This document shows, in pieces, positions 35,508-44,895 of a DNA stretch of 64,000 nucleotides. Position 1 is the stretch's first letter. Every line of letters begins with the position of its first letter. Origin of the DNA: Romboutsia maritimum (GTDB taxonomy: Bacteria; Bacillota; Clostridia; Peptostreptococcales; Peptostreptococcaceae); the NCBI RefSeq assembly GCF_002251085.2, contig NZ_NOJZ02000009.1, forward strand, positions 33,086 to 97,085. The letters run 5' to 3'. The notes under the pieces are model-generated. The model did not search any database. It saw only the letters and a list, made by a program, of their open reading frames with translations, and was not told where the DNA came from. The position numbers and the translations under genes were made by a program.

Positions 35508-35534
35508 ATAATCAACCCCTATGCTATTTAAAGT

Positions 35535-35572
35535 AGCTGCCTCAAAATATAAAATTTTATTTTGAGACAGCT
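35535..35572 (-). terminator. Intercistronic hairpin inside the peptide ABC operon
   Basis: A 14-bp stem AGCTGCCTCAAAAT (35535-35548) with 35559-35572, fully paired in minus-strand RNA with one U-G. It lies between the binding-protein gene and the ATPase genes. It is probably a partial terminator or RNA-processing barrier, and belongs to the CTGTCTCAAAA stem family. Confidence 0.7.
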
Positions 35573-35588
35573 TCTTTTAAAATACTTT

Positions 35589-37172
35589 TTATTTTATTGT
35601 CCAATCAGCAACATTCCAGAATATACCTACACCATGATGTCCTAAAACAGTTTCTGGTGTTATACCTGATATGTTATTTTTACCTACATAAATAGCGTCT
35701 ATATATGATATAAATGTATATGGCATATCTTTAGTCATCTCTTCTTGGAATTCTTTATAATATTTTACTCTATCTGCATCTACATCAGTTTCTCTAGCTT
35801 TTTGAAGTATTCCATCTATCTTAGTATTTGAATATGCATTATAATTTGCACCTTTTTCTGTTCCAAATACTTTATAAGTATGATCATCTGGATCAAATGG
35901 GCTACCCCATCCTATTAAAAAGCTATCTTGATGCTCCCAATCAACTTTAGCATTAACTGCAACTTTAGCATCAACACCTATTTTCTTTAATTGTTGTGCA
36001 CATATGTTTGCCATATCTATTCTAACTTGGTCACCTTCACCACAAACTATTTCAAATGATAATTTAGTTCCATTTTTTTCATATATACCATCACTATTTT
36101 GTTTCCAGCCACCCTTTTCTAATTCTTGTTTAGCTTTTTCTGGATTATAATCAAATTTCTCTATATCTGGATTATTATAAGATCCTGCTTGTAATGGTGA
36201 ATATGCTATTTGTCCATGTCCTAATAAAACACTATCAAGTATAGCTTTTCTATCTATTGCATAACTTAAAGCATTTGGTAACTCTTTATTGTTTTTAAAT
36301 AAAGGAGCATTAAAATTATACATTATTCCTCTATAATCTGCTGTTTTCATTATATTTACGTTAAAGTCTTTATTTCCTTCAAATGTAGCCATATCTTTTG
36401 GTGTTACTTGAGCTAAATCTAACTCCCCTGATTTTAATTGCATAGCTTTTGCTTTCGCATCTACTACTATTTTAAATACAACCTTATCTAATCCAACTTG
36501 TTTACCTTGATTTTTTGTTACAAAATAATCTTCATTTTTTGCAAGAGTTATATCTTGTCCTTTATTCCATTTTTCAAGTTTAAATGGACCTGTTCCTATT
36601 GGATTTTGATTAAATTCATCAGTAGCTATATCTTTTCCTTCTAATTTATGTTGTGGTAATATACCTACTACTAAATAATCAAGCATTGCAACATTTGGTG
36701 CTTTTAAAGTTATTTTTATTGTAGTATCATCAACTATCTCTATTTTAGTTATATCTTCATAGTTAGATGCTATTTCTGATGCATTCTTTGGATTCATTAT
36801 AGTATCTAATGTAAATTTAACATCTTTTGCAGTAAATTTTTCTCCATCATGCCACTTAACATCATCTCTTAACTTAAATGTATATGTATTAGTGGCTTTG
36901 TCCAGTTCCCAACTTTTTGCTAAACATGGAATTATTTTATTATCTTTATCATGAGCTGTAAGACCATTGAATATAAGTGAATTGATTTCACCATGTTCAA
37001 ATAAAGCAGGGTTTATACCTGTATAATCTCCACTACCATAAACTAATACTTTTTCATTTTTCGATGCTTTCGAATCTTCTTTTTTATCACTATTTCCTCC
37101 TGTACTAGAACAACCTGCCATTAAGCTTAATATCATAACTAAGCTCATAACCTTTAATCTCTTTAGTTTCAT
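35589..37172 (-). CDS. Peptide/nickel-type ABC transporter substrate-binding lipoprotein
   Basis: A 527-residue family 5 extracellular solute-binding protein. The signal peptide has lipobox LMAGC (about 17-21). The mature chain carries family segments such as LAKSWELDKATNTYTFKLRD (about 84-103), DGEKFTAKDVKFTLD and NPIGTGPFKLEKW. It feeds the membrane permeases encoded upstream. Peptides are the most likely ligand, but nickel or other small ligands are known for this family. It is third in the operon, 118 bp after the second permease gene. Confidence 0.92.
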   Translation of the reverse strand: MKLKRLKVMSLVMILSLMAGCSSTGGNSDKKEDSKASKNEKVLVYGSGDYTGINPALFEHGEINSLIFNGLTAHDKDNKIIPCLAKSWELDKATNTYTFKLRDDVKWHDGEKFTAKDVKFTLDTIMNPKNASEIASNYEDITKIEIVDDTTIKITLKAPNVAMLDYLVVGILPQHKLEGKDIATDEFNQNPIGTGPFKLEKWNKGQDITLAKNEDYFVTKNQGKQVGLDKVVFKIVVDAKAKAMQLKSGELDLAQVTPKDMATFEGNKDFNVNIMKTADYRGIMYNFNAPLFKNNKELPNALSYAIDRKAILDSVLLGHGQIAYSPLQAGSYNNPDIEKFDYNPEKAKQELEKGGWKQNSDGIYEKNGTKLSFEIVCGEGDQVRIDMANICAQQLKKIGVDAKVAVNAKVDWEHQDSFLIGWGSPFDPDDHTYKVFGTEKGANYNAYSNTKIDGILQKARETDVDADRVKYYKEFQEEMTKDMPYTFISYIDAIYVGKNNISGITPETVLGHHGVGIFWNVADWTIK

Positions 37173-37254
37173 GTTTGTTCCCCCTTCTCTTTTGTAAGTT
37201 AATTCAATTTAGTTACTAAAAATAATTTATATATTTTTATTCAAATAGATATAT

Positions 37255-37274
37255 CAAATACTATCTAGTATTTG
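37255..37274. repeat. 20-bp palindrome between permease and binding-protein genes
   Basis: CAAATACTA (37255-37263) and TAGTATTTG (37266-37274) form a perfect 9-bp inverted repeat around TC. It could be an operator for an internal promoter of the binding-protein gene, or an mRNA hairpin. Confidence 0.55.
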
Positions 37275-37290
37275 CAATTTATAGTTAATT

Positions 37291-38202
37291 TTATAAATTA
37301 CTAAGTTTTTTATTGTTATTTTTTCTGATATAGTTTCCTATATTTGTTATACAAACTAATGTAGTTACTAAAAATACTCCAGGTATAAGAATTATCCACC
37401 ATAGATTTTGTAGCAATGCTCCTTCCGATAAAGAAAGCATACTTCCCCACGATATTATTTCTATTGGAAGACCTATTCCCAAAAAACTCAAGGTAGATTC
37501 TGTACCTATTGCGCTCCCTATATTTGTTACCACCATAAACATTATAGATGCTATAAAATTAGGTAGTAGATGTTGATATAATACATAAAAGAAGTTTCCC
37601 CCCATAGTCTTTGCAGCTAATATATATTCACTATTTCTTATTTGCCTAACTTCTGTTCTTACAATCTTTGCTATATTCATCCAACTAGTTATTCCTATTA
37701 CAATTGATATAGATATTGGATTTGAATTACCTAATATTGCCTGTACAAATATTATTATTAATATTGAAGGTATACTAAGTACAATTTCAGTAAATCTCAT
37801 CATAATATCGTCAACAATTTCTGATGAAGTTCCACTTATACTTCCGTAAATAACTCCTATAAATGTTGAAATAACAGTTGCAAACAAACCTATAAACAAA
37901 GATATTTTTCCACCATACCATATCATAGAAAATATATCTCTTCCCATAGAATCTGTACCAAATAAAAAATCTTTATTTGGACTAACATTTGTATTGGCTA
38001 AATCCATATATGTTGGATCATGAGTCATTATCAATGCTGAAAATAAGCATCCTCCAATTATAATAGATAGTATAATAATTGATATACATGGAATATTTTT
38101 TAATTTTTTTTGTATACTGGTTCTTTTTTTTGTATCACAATCTTCTCTTACAATATAATTTTGTCCTACTATTTCAAAATCGTTACATTGTAGCTTCACC
38201 AT
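37291..38202 (-). CDS. ABC transporter permease, peptide type (OppC/AppC-like)
   Basis: A 303-residue permease with an N-terminal cytoplasmic stretch, six membrane helices and the binding-protein-dependent transport signature around EYILAAKTMGGNFFYVLYQH (about 195-214), which docks to the ATPase. The MTHDPTYMD and FLFGTDSMGRDIFSMIWYGG segments are characteristic of OppC-type subunits. Its start overlaps the upstream permease gene by 20 bp, showing translational coupling. Confidence 0.92.
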   Translation of the reverse strand: MVKLQCNDFEIVGQNYIVREDCDTKKRTSIQKKLKNIPCISIIILSIIIGGCLFSALIMTHDPTYMDLANTNVSPNKDFLFGTDSMGRDIFSMIWYGGKISLFIGLFATVISTFIGVIYGSISGTSSEIVDDIMMRFTEIVLSIPSILIIIFVQAILGNSNPISISIVIGITSWMNIAKIVRTEVRQIRNSEYILAAKTMGGNFFYVLYQHLLPNFIASIMFMVVTNIGSAIGTESTLSFLGIGLPIEIISWGSMLSLSEGALLQNLWWIILIPGVFLVTTLVCITNIGNYIRKNNNKKLSNL

Positions 38203-39169
38203 TATCCCCCCTATTATATCTCATTCTAGGATCTATATGGTTGTTTATAACTTGAGCTAACATATTTCCAAATACAACCAATACACCTGTTATTAAACAA
38301 AGTACTAATAACATATTATAATCATGGTACTTTGCACTTTCAAAGCACAATGATCCTATGCCTGGATATGAGAAAACTTGCTCAACTACATATGTTCCTC
38401 CAAGTATATGAGGTATAGATATAGCCATTATACTTATATATGATGGCATTATATTTCTTAAACAATGTTTATATATAATAGCCTTCTTACTTAACCCCTT
38501 TGCCTTACAAAGCAATACATAGTCTTCTCTTACTTCCTCTAATAATTTATTTCTAATCATATATGCGTAGTACCATAAATGACTTAATATAAGTACTATT
38601 AGTGGTAAAATCAGATGTCCTATTCTATCTAAAAAGTTACCATCCTGACCCATTGAATAAGCACCACTAGATGGTAATAAATTTAAATTTATACTAAAAA
38701 TCAATATAAGTACTAATGATACCCAAAATGATGGAATACAATTAGTTATAGTTCCCAACTTACATATAGCCTTGTCTATAAACTTATCTTCATGAATAGT
38801 ACAAAATATTCCTAACAAAAGAGATAACATAAAAGTTAATATATATCCTAATCCTCCAAGTATTATCGTATTTATATAAACATCTCCTATTACTGTAATT
38901 ACATCTTGCTTATACTTAAAAGATATTCCAAAGTCTCCAGTTGGAGCTTTCTTCATCCATTTTATATATTGAGCATATATAGGCTCATCAAGCCCTAATT
39001 TTTGCATAGCATTTTCTCGCTCTTTGCTACTCATTCTTTCTACCCCTTCACCATAATACGATATTAATGGATCTCCAGGAGCTAATCTAGCCATATAAAA
39101 TACTATAAATGATAGTAAAAATATTACTGTAATAAATTGTAATATTTTTTTAAATATATCTTTTCCCAA
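38183..39169 (-). CDS. ABC transporter permease, peptide type (OppB/AppB-like)
   Basis: A 328-residue permease with six membrane helices. The N-terminal OppB features are present (FYMARLAPGDPLISYYGEG, RENAMQKLGLDEPIYAQYIKW, split over about 26-75). The transport signature lies around EDYVLLCKAKGLSKKAIIYK. First gene of the operon permease B, permease C, binding protein, ATPase D, ATPase F. Its leader contains a terminator-like hairpin at 39193-39248 although no minus-strand gene lies upstream, which suggests regulation by attenuation. Confidence 0.92.
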   Translation of the reverse strand: MGKDIFKKILQFITVIFLLSFIVFYMARLAPGDPLISYYGEGVERMSSKERENAMQKLGLDEPIYAQYIKWMKKAPTGDFGISFKYKQDVITVIGDVYINTIILGGLGYILTFMLSLLLGIFCTIHEDKFIDKAICKLGTITNCIPSFWVSLVLILIFSINLNLLPSSGAYSMGQDGNFLDRIGHLILPLIVLILSHLWYYAYMIRNKLLEEVREDYVLLCKAKGLSKKAIIYKHCLRNIMPSYISIMAISIPHILGGTYVVEQVFSYPGIGSLCFESAKYHDYNMLLVLCLITGVLVVFGNMLAQVINNHIDPRMRYNRGDNGEATM

Positions 39170-39192
39170 AAATATTCCCCCTTATTATTACA

Positions 39193-39248
39193 ACAAAAAA
39201 ACCATGAGAAATACATACTGATACACAGTTATGTAAAACCTTCATGGC
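39193..39248 (-). terminator. Terminator-like hairpin in the leader of the peptide ABC operon
   Basis: The outer stem CCATGAG (39202-39208) pairs with 39241-39247, and the inner stem TACATA (39212-39217) pairs with 39230-39235. On the minus strand seven T follow the stem. The nearest upstream gene is divergent, so this hairpin can only act on the operon's own leader or on a short RNA. Confidence 0.5.
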
Positions 39249-39396
39249 CTTAATTACTTTTTTAAATTTTCAATCTATAATGATTTTAGCACCATTTATT
39301 CAAAACGTAAACTAATTTATAACAAATTTTAACAAATTCTATATATCCTCAAAATTGCTCAATTTACTTTATATATTTTAATTTTTTTATATTCAT

Positions 39397-39410
39397 TGAA
39401 AATGTTTTCA
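39397..39410. promoter_or_regulatory. Possible CcpA cre site upstream of the second symporter gene
   Basis: TGAAAATGTTTTCA matches the cre consensus TGAAARCGYTTTCW at all but one position (T in place of the central C). It lies about 145 bp before the symporter start, which fits carbon-catabolite control of C4-dicarboxylate or amino acid uptake. Confidence 0.4.
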
Positions 39411-39552
39411 TGTATTTATTGAATATTATAACATTTTTTGGTACGATTTATTATATAACTTCAAGTTTTCTCACAATTTTACTACATCTATTAAGTTATG
39501 TAATTTATAACATAATTAAAATTATGCTATTCACAAAATGGGGGGACTTATT

Positions 39553-40716
39553 ATGAACAAATTATTTAACAGCTTAATATTTAAGCTAGTATTAGCAGTA
39601 GTTGCTGGTCTTTTTATTGGATTCATTTCACCTGCTGGTTTAATGAACGTTATTGTTACATTAAAATACGTTCTAGGTCAAGTTATTTTATTCGCTGTAC
39701 CACTAATTATAATAGGATTTATAGCACCTTCTATAGCCAAATTAAGAAGTAATGCTTCTAAGTTTTTAGGTTATGCTGTAGGTTTAGCTTATTTATCATC
39801 TGTTGGGGCTGCTACATTTTCAGCTATATTTGGATATATTTTAATTCCAAAATTATCAATTGTGGCACAAACTGAAGGTTTACGTGAATTACCTGAAATT
39901 ATATTTAAATTAGATATACCTCCAGTAATGTCTGTTATGAGTGCACTATTCCTTTCTATAATAGTTGGTTTAGCTGTAACCTGGACAAAAGCAGATTTAT
40001 TTGAAAAATTATTAGATCAATTCCAAGATATAGTTTTAAGTTTAGTTAATAAAATTATAATACCAATACTACCATTCTTTATAGCTACTACATTTTCAAC
40101 TTTAGCTTATGAAGGCTCAATAACTAAGCACTTACCTGTATTCTTAAAAGTTATTGTTATTGTTCTTATTGGTCATTTTATATGGCTTACACTTTTATAT
40201 CTTATCGGCGGAGCTATGTCAGGAAAAAATCCTATAAATGTTATTAAAAATTATGGTGCAGCTTACTTAACAGCTGTTGGAAGTATGTCTTCTGCTGCAA
40301 CTTTACCTGTTGCTCTAGAATGTGCTAGAAAATGTGATGATTTAAGAAAAGATATTGTTGATTTTTCAATTCCACTTTGTGCTAATATACATCTTTGTGG
40401 ATCAGTATTAACCGAAGTATTCTTTGTTATGGTTGTATCTCAAATACTTTATGGGCATCTTCCAAGTGTTTCTTCTATGGTTCTATTTATAGTTTTACTT
40501 GGAATATTCGCAATAGGTGCTCCTGGTGTTCCTGGTGGTACTGTTATGGCTTCACTAGGATTAATCACTAGCGTTCTTGCATTTAACGAAACTGGAACTG
40601 CTCTTATACTAACTATATTTGCTCTTCAAGATAGTTTTGGTACTGCTTGTAATGTTACAGGTGATGGTGCTTTAACACTTATGCTTACAGGAATCGCAAA
40701 CAAGAAAAATTTATAA
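39553..40716 (+). CDS. Dicarboxylate/amino acid:cation symporter (DAACS), copy 2
   Basis: A 387-residue sodium- or proton-coupled carrier. The serine-rich re-entrant segment is SMSSAATLPVALECARK and the helix 7 region reads IPLCANIHLCGS, where copy 1 has the usual NMDGTA. The second hairpin motif GAPGVPGGTVMAS and the helix 8 GDGALTLMLTG are present. The NIHLCGS form deviates from classic glutamate transporters and is seen in a serine/cystine-like subgroup, so a different substrate from copy 1 is likely. The ATG at 39553 follows GGGGGGA at 7 nt; the ATG at 39538 overlaps that site. Confidence 0.9.
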   Translation: MNKLFNSLIFKLVLAVVAGLFIGFISPAGLMNVIVTLKYVLGQVILFAVPLIIIGFIAPSIAKLRSNASKFLGYAVGLAYLSSVGAATFSAIFGYILIPKLSIVAQTEGLRELPEIIFKLDIPPVMSVMSALFLSIIVGLAVTWTKADLFEKLLDQFQDIVLSLVNKIIIPILPFFIATTFSTLAYEGSITKHLPVFLKVIVIVLIGHFIWLTLLYLIGGAMSGKNPINVIKNYGAAYLTAVGSMSSAATLPVALECARKCDDLRKDIVDFSIPLCANIHLCGSVLTEVFFVMVVSQILYGHLPSVSSMVLFIVLLGIFAIGAPGVPGGTVMASLGLITSVLAFNETGTALILTIFALQDSFGTACNVTGDGALTLMLTGIANKKNL

Positions 40717-40724
40717 TAAAAAAG

Positions 40725-40767
40725 AAAAAAGTACTCTTTATTAAAATTTAATAAAAAGTACTTTTTC
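40725..40767. terminator. Bidirectional terminator between symporter and nifU-like genes
   Basis: A stem of about 20 bp (AAAAAGTACT...TTTATTAAA with its complement ending near 40767), one C-A on plus that becomes U-G on minus, and A/T tails on both sides. Confidence 0.8.
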
Positions 40768-40773
40768 TATTTT

Positions 40774-40998
40774 CTAATCTATTCCAAGCACCTGAGTCAC
40801 ACCAGGTACTTCTTTAACTAGTAAATTTTCAATTAATGCTTTTATTGTCATAGTAGCACCAGGACATCCCTTACATGCACCTTGTAATCTAACAAGTACG
40901 ACTCCTTTATCATTAACATCTACTAATTCTACATCTCCACCGTCTCTTTGTAAGGCAGGTCTTACTTTTTCAATTACTTCAGCTACTCTTTCTTTCAT
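40774..40998 (-). CDS. NifU C-terminal-domain Fe-S scaffold protein (Nfu)
   Basis: A 74-residue stand-alone NifU-like domain. The cluster-binding motif is C42-x-x-C45 in GACKGCPG, preceded by the [13 protein letters not shown] signature. It binds and transfers Fe-S clusters as a dimer in the cytosol. The ATG is preceded by a GGGGGGA site. No isc or suf genes are adjacent; it appears monocistronic. Confidence 0.93.
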   Translation of the reverse strand: MKERVAEVIEKVRPALQRDGGDVELVDVNDKGVVLVRLQGACKGCPGATMTIKALIENLLVKEVPGVTQVLGID

Positions 40999-41081
40999 TA
41001 TTTATCCCCCCAAGTTATATTCAAGATAAAGTTTCAAAACTTTATTTTGATATAATTCTACATTAATTCTAAATTTCCTCT

Positions 41082-44000
41082 TTATAAAATAATAGTAAAT
41101 TTGCTACCTTTATTAAGTTCACTTTCTAAATAAATTTTACCTTTATGCATTTCTATTATATGTTTAGTTATAGTAAGACCTAAACCACTTCCCAATTTAC
41201 TTTGACAATCATCTACTTGATTAAATTTATTAAATATAGAATCATGGTATTTTTTATCTATTCCTATTCCTGTATCTTTAACACATATTTGAACTTTTTT
41301 ACCTAAATCTTTGATTGTAACTTCTATAGTTCCACCTTCTGGCGTAAATTTAGCTGCATTACTTACTAAATTAACTATACATCTTTCTATTTCATATGCA
41401 TCACATTTTATAATTTTTTCCTCTATCTCTGGATCTATAATTAAATTTATTCCTTTATTTTCTATATATTGTTTTAAAGATAATGTCGCCTCTTCTACAA
41501 CATATACAATATCATTTTCTTCTACATTAAGCTTATAATTTCCATGCTCTATCTTCGTTCCATCTATTATATTATTTATAAGTGATAGCAATCGTTTTGA
41601 GTTAACTCTTATTACTTTCATATAAGTATTTAACTTATCTTTTGTAATTCCATTTTTTGAGTTATTAAGTTGAGTTATTAATTGCTCACTTGTATGTATT
41701 ACATTTAAAGGAGTTCTTAACTCATGAGATAAATTTACAAAATAGTTATTTTTGCTCTTTTCCAAATCTATTACTTTATTTAATAATTTACTACTTTTAT
41801 CCATTTCATTACTTAACTGTGATGTTTTTTTTCTTACTAGTCTATCTAATCTTTTCATTCTATTTATATTTAAATATATAATAACTATTATCACAGAAAT
41901 ATATATTAATAATGCCCAATTACTTAACCAAAATGATGGTTTTATAGTAAATTGAACCTTACTTTCCTCACTCATAACTCCATTATGACTCATTGCTTTT
42001 ATCTTAAAAATATATTTTCCTGGTGATAAATTACTATAGTTAATATAATTACTATCTATAGTATGCCAATCTGAACTTGTACCTTCTAATTTATAATAAT
42101 ATTGTATATTTTTATTATTTTTATAATCTGGCATAAATACAGATATTTTTAAAAAATTTTCATCTTTCTTAAATTTTCTTCCATCAATACTTGTATACTT
42201 ATTTCCACTTACTTCAAATTCATCAAATTCAACTTTTGGTGTAGAATTGCTTTTTTCTACTTCTTTTGGATTAAATATATTTATACCATTAATTCCTCCA
42301 AAAATGAATTCACCATTTTTATTTTTATAATACGCACTTCCATTAAACTCATTGCCTTGAAGACCATCTGTTATTCCAAAATTTTCAAAGTTATTTGTTT
42401 TTATATCTAACTTACAAATACCTAAATTAGTGCTTACCCAAGGGTTATCATAATCATCAATTAAAATTCCATAGATAATATTGTTAGATAATCCATCCTT
42501 TGTAGTATATCTTGTAAATGTATTTTTTTCTTTATCTAATTTATTTAATCCATAGCTTGTCCCTATCCATAAATTTCCTTTACTGTCTTCTCCTATAGAT
42601 CTTATAATATTACTACTTATCGTTGACTTGTCATCTTTATTATTTTTATAGCATTTTATAGAATTTTTATGTGGGTCTATTTTTATTAAACCTCCATCAA
42701 TAAAACAACCAATCCAATAAATGCCTTCTTTATCTTCATATATTACTCTGGCATAGGTATCCTTTATCGAATTGTCTTTTAATAATTTTGTTATATTTAT
42801 CATTTTATTATTACTAGTATTTAATATACTTATTCCATCAATAGTCCCTATCCATAAACATCCTTTACTATCTAAAAACAAAGTCCTTACATTATTATCA
42901 GGTAATCCATCTTGTTTTGTGTATAAATCTACCTTATTTGTATCTTTATTTATTATGTTTAATCCATTGTTTGTACCTATAAAAATTTTATTTTTACTTC
43001 CTTTTATGTCATTAATAGACATATCGTTTAATAAATTTGAGTTAAACTCTTTATTAATTTTATATACTCTATTATTATTTCTATCTATTATATTTACACC
43101 TTTAGAGTTAGTCCCTACCCAAAGCAAATTATCATCATCTTCATAAATGCCCTGTATTGAATTTCCAGCTATAGAATTCTTATCAAAAGGGTCATTTTTA
43201 TAGTGTTCAATTTTATTTTCCGGATTAAACATACTTATTCCAGAATAAGTACCTATCCAAATTAAGCCGCTCCTATCTTCTATCATGCTGAAAATTTCAT
43301 CTTCTACCAAACTATTTTTATCATATACTTTATTTTTATAAACATCAAAATTATCTTCTTTTTCATTATATTTAGCAAGACCTTCATTCGTACCTACCCA
43401 TAATACTCCATTTGTGTCTTTTAATATCGATCTTACACAATCTCCTGGTAATGAATTATCATCTTCATTATTATGTAAATACGTTTTTGTTTCGTTAGTT
43501 TTTATATTTATTCTAGTCAATCCATCTCTATATGAACCTACCCATACATAACCTTTTTTATCTGAGTAAATATCATAAATTAAATTATTTTCTATAAAGT
43601 CTTTATTTTTTGATGTGTAAAATTTATATGTTTTTTTATTTTTTGTATCTATTTTAGTAACACCTGTTTTTGTTCCAACCCATATATCTTCATTTTCATC
43701 TTCTGTAAGTGTGTATATATGCTGATTAGTAAGATCTCTCTCTTTAGACATAATTCTTTCAAATCTATCTGTCTTTTCATTATAAATATTTAGACCATCT
43801 GATGTTCCTACTAAAATATCCCCCTTTTTAGTAACTAAAACTTGACCTATATTATAATGAGATAAATTCCCCTCATTAAATTCAGTGGAATAATTTGTAA
43901 TCTTATTATTTTTAGGATTTAGCTTACTTAAACCATTAGCTGTACCTATCCATAAGTTCCCTTTTCTATCTTCTTCTAAATCCACTATATAATTATTAGT

Positions 44001-44267
44001 TATAGTATTTTTATCCTCATCATCATGCCTATAAACCTTAAAATCATATCCATTATATCTGTTTAAACCATCATTAGTTCCAATCCATATATACCCTTTC
44101 TTATCTTGGATAATAGATTCAACAGTTGCTTGAGATAAACCATCTTCATTTGTAATATTTCTAAAGTTTAAATGAGTGTAAGCATACACATTCATTGACT
44201 TTATATTTACTAACATAATCCCTAAAAATATAACTGTTAAAGCGCTTATTTTTTTCACTTTATTCAT
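41082..44267 (-). CDS. Beta-propeller membrane sensor histidine kinase, copy 2
   Basis: A 1061-residue paralogue of the kinase at 28013-31174 with the same layout. A signal peptide (about 1-29) precedes a long array of propeller repeats (GYIWIGTNDGLNRYNG, GNLWIGTANGLSKLN and so on, to about 690). Next come a Y_Y_Y domain, a membrane helix near 780-800, a coiled coil, HisKA with H848 in NLSHELRTPLN, and a HATPase domain ending at the last beta strand (TIIL). The sensor parts differ more than the kinase parts, so the two probably sense different extracellular ligands but may share a target. No response regulator is found nearby. Confidence 0.9.
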   Translation of the reverse strand: MNKVKKISALTVIFLGIMLVNIKSMNVYAYTHLNFRNITNEDGLSQATVESIIQDKKGYIWIGTNDGLNRYNGYDFKVYRHDDEDKNTITNNYIVDLEEDRKGNLWIGTANGLSKLNPKNNKITNYSTEFNEGNLSHYNIGQVLVTKKGDILVGTSDGLNIYNEKTDRFERIMSKERDLTNQHIYTLTEDENEDIWVGTKTGVTKIDTKNKKTYKFYTSKNKDFIENNLIYDIYSDKKGYVWVGSYRDGLTRINIKTNETKTYLHNNEDDNSLPGDCVRSILKDTNGVLWVGTNEGLAKYNEKEDNFDVYKNKVYDKNSLVEDEIFSMIEDRSGLIWIGTYSGISMFNPENKIEHYKNDPFDKNSIAGNSIQGIYEDDDNLLWVGTNSKGVNIIDRNNNRVYKINKEFNSNLLNDMSINDIKGSKNKIFIGTNNGLNIINKDTNKVDLYTKQDGLPDNNVRTLFLDSKGCLWIGTIDGISILNTSNNKMINITKLLKDNSIKDTYARVIYEDKEGIYWIGCFIDGGLIKIDPHKNSIKCYKNNKDDKSTISSNIIRSIGEDSKGNLWIGTSYGLNKLDKEKNTFTRYTTKDGLSNNIIYGILIDDYDNPWVSTNLGICKLDIKTNNFENFGITDGLQGNEFNGSAYYKNKNGEFIFGGINGINIFNPKEVEKSNSTPKVEFDEFEVSGNKYTSIDGRKFKKDENFLKISVFMPDYKNNKNIQYYYKLEGTSSDWHTIDSNYINYSNLSPGKYIFKIKAMSHNGVMSEESKVQFTIKPSFWLSNWALLIYISVIIVIIYLNINRMKRLDRLVRKKTSQLSNEMDKSSKLLNKVIDLEKSKNNYFVNLSHELRTPLNVIHTSEQLITQLNNSKNGITKDKLNTYMKVIRVNSKRLLSLINNIIDGTKIEHGNYKLNVEENDIVYVVEEATLSLKQYIENKGINLIIDPEIEEKIIKCDAYEIERCIVNLVSNAAKFTPEGGTIEVTIKDLGKKVQICVKDTGIGIDKKYHDSIFNKFNQVDDCQSKLGSGLGLTITKHIIEMHKGKIYLESELNKGSKFTIIL

Positions 44268-44562
44268 GTTACATCTCCTTGTCCAAGTCTAATTTTGTCT
44301 ATATATGTCAAAATTATACTATAATATGAGTTTTTTTACTATATCATAACTCATATTTATAAATTTAAATTATTCCAATTAATATTAAATGTAACAAATT
44401 TGACTTTATATAAGAAGTTAACTATACTTATTTTTATATAAAAAATATGATTTAAGAATTAAGAAATTAAAAAATGACATAGAAATAACTTGCTAATTTA
44501 TGTGATGTTATTAGGCAGGCCAAAGCACTATTAAAATTTTTTTATGATCTAGGAGGTTTTTA

Positions 44563-44895
44563 GTGAATTTTATTCCAATAGATTCTGAAACTTCTTTTTT
44601 TAAAAACAAGGTAGTTGTATTCACAGGACCTTTATATTCAATGTCTAGAGTTCAAGCTAGCTTATTAATTAGGCGCCTAGGTGGTAGTACTAGTAGCTCC
44701 GTAACTAAAAAAACAAATATTCTTGTTATAGGCTTTAAAAATATCCAGTCGCTTAATTTAAATCAAATGAGTACTAAATTAAGAAGAGCTATAGATTTAG
44801 AATGTAATGGTCAAGATATAATATTTCTAAAAGAAGATGAATTTTTAAATATACTAAACGATAGTAAATATTTAGGGGATGTCTCAAAAAAATAA
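44563..44895 (+). CDS. Small stand-alone BRCT-domain protein
   Basis: A 110-residue protein starting at GTG, 7 nt after a perfect AGGAGG. It consists almost entirely of one BRCT domain: FKNKVVVFTGPLYSMSR as first strand and turn, LIRRLGGSTSSSVTKKTNILVIG as core, and a C-terminal DIIFLKEDEFLNIL helix. It resembles the BRCT domain of bacterial DNA ligase or of exonuclease-like proteins, detached from its enzyme. The last six codons (GDVSKK and stop) lie in the terminator hairpin, so the hairpin has supplied the C-terminus. Confidence 0.82.
   Translation: MNFIPIDSETSFFKNKVVVFTGPLYSMSRVQASLLIRRLGGSTSSSVTKKTNILVIGFKNIQSLNLNQMSTKLRRAIDLECNGQDIIFLKEDEFLNILNDSKYLGDVSKK

Larger units (their letters stand above)
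39170..39552. other. Divergent intergenic region between peptide operon and second symporter
   Basis: It carries the attenuator-like hairpin of the peptide operon (39193-39248) and a cre-like sequence (39397-39410). Promoters for both directions must lie here, but no -35/-10 pair is convincing; a TATAAC at 39454-39459 lacks a matching -35. No coding frame. Confidence 0.5.

Noticed and set aside
44268..44562. Cyclic-di-GMP or other riboswitch before the BRCT gene (GGCAGGCCAAAGCAC segment near 44514)
   Set aside because: Only a short suggestive string; the paired helices and remaining conserved core of known aptamers are missing.
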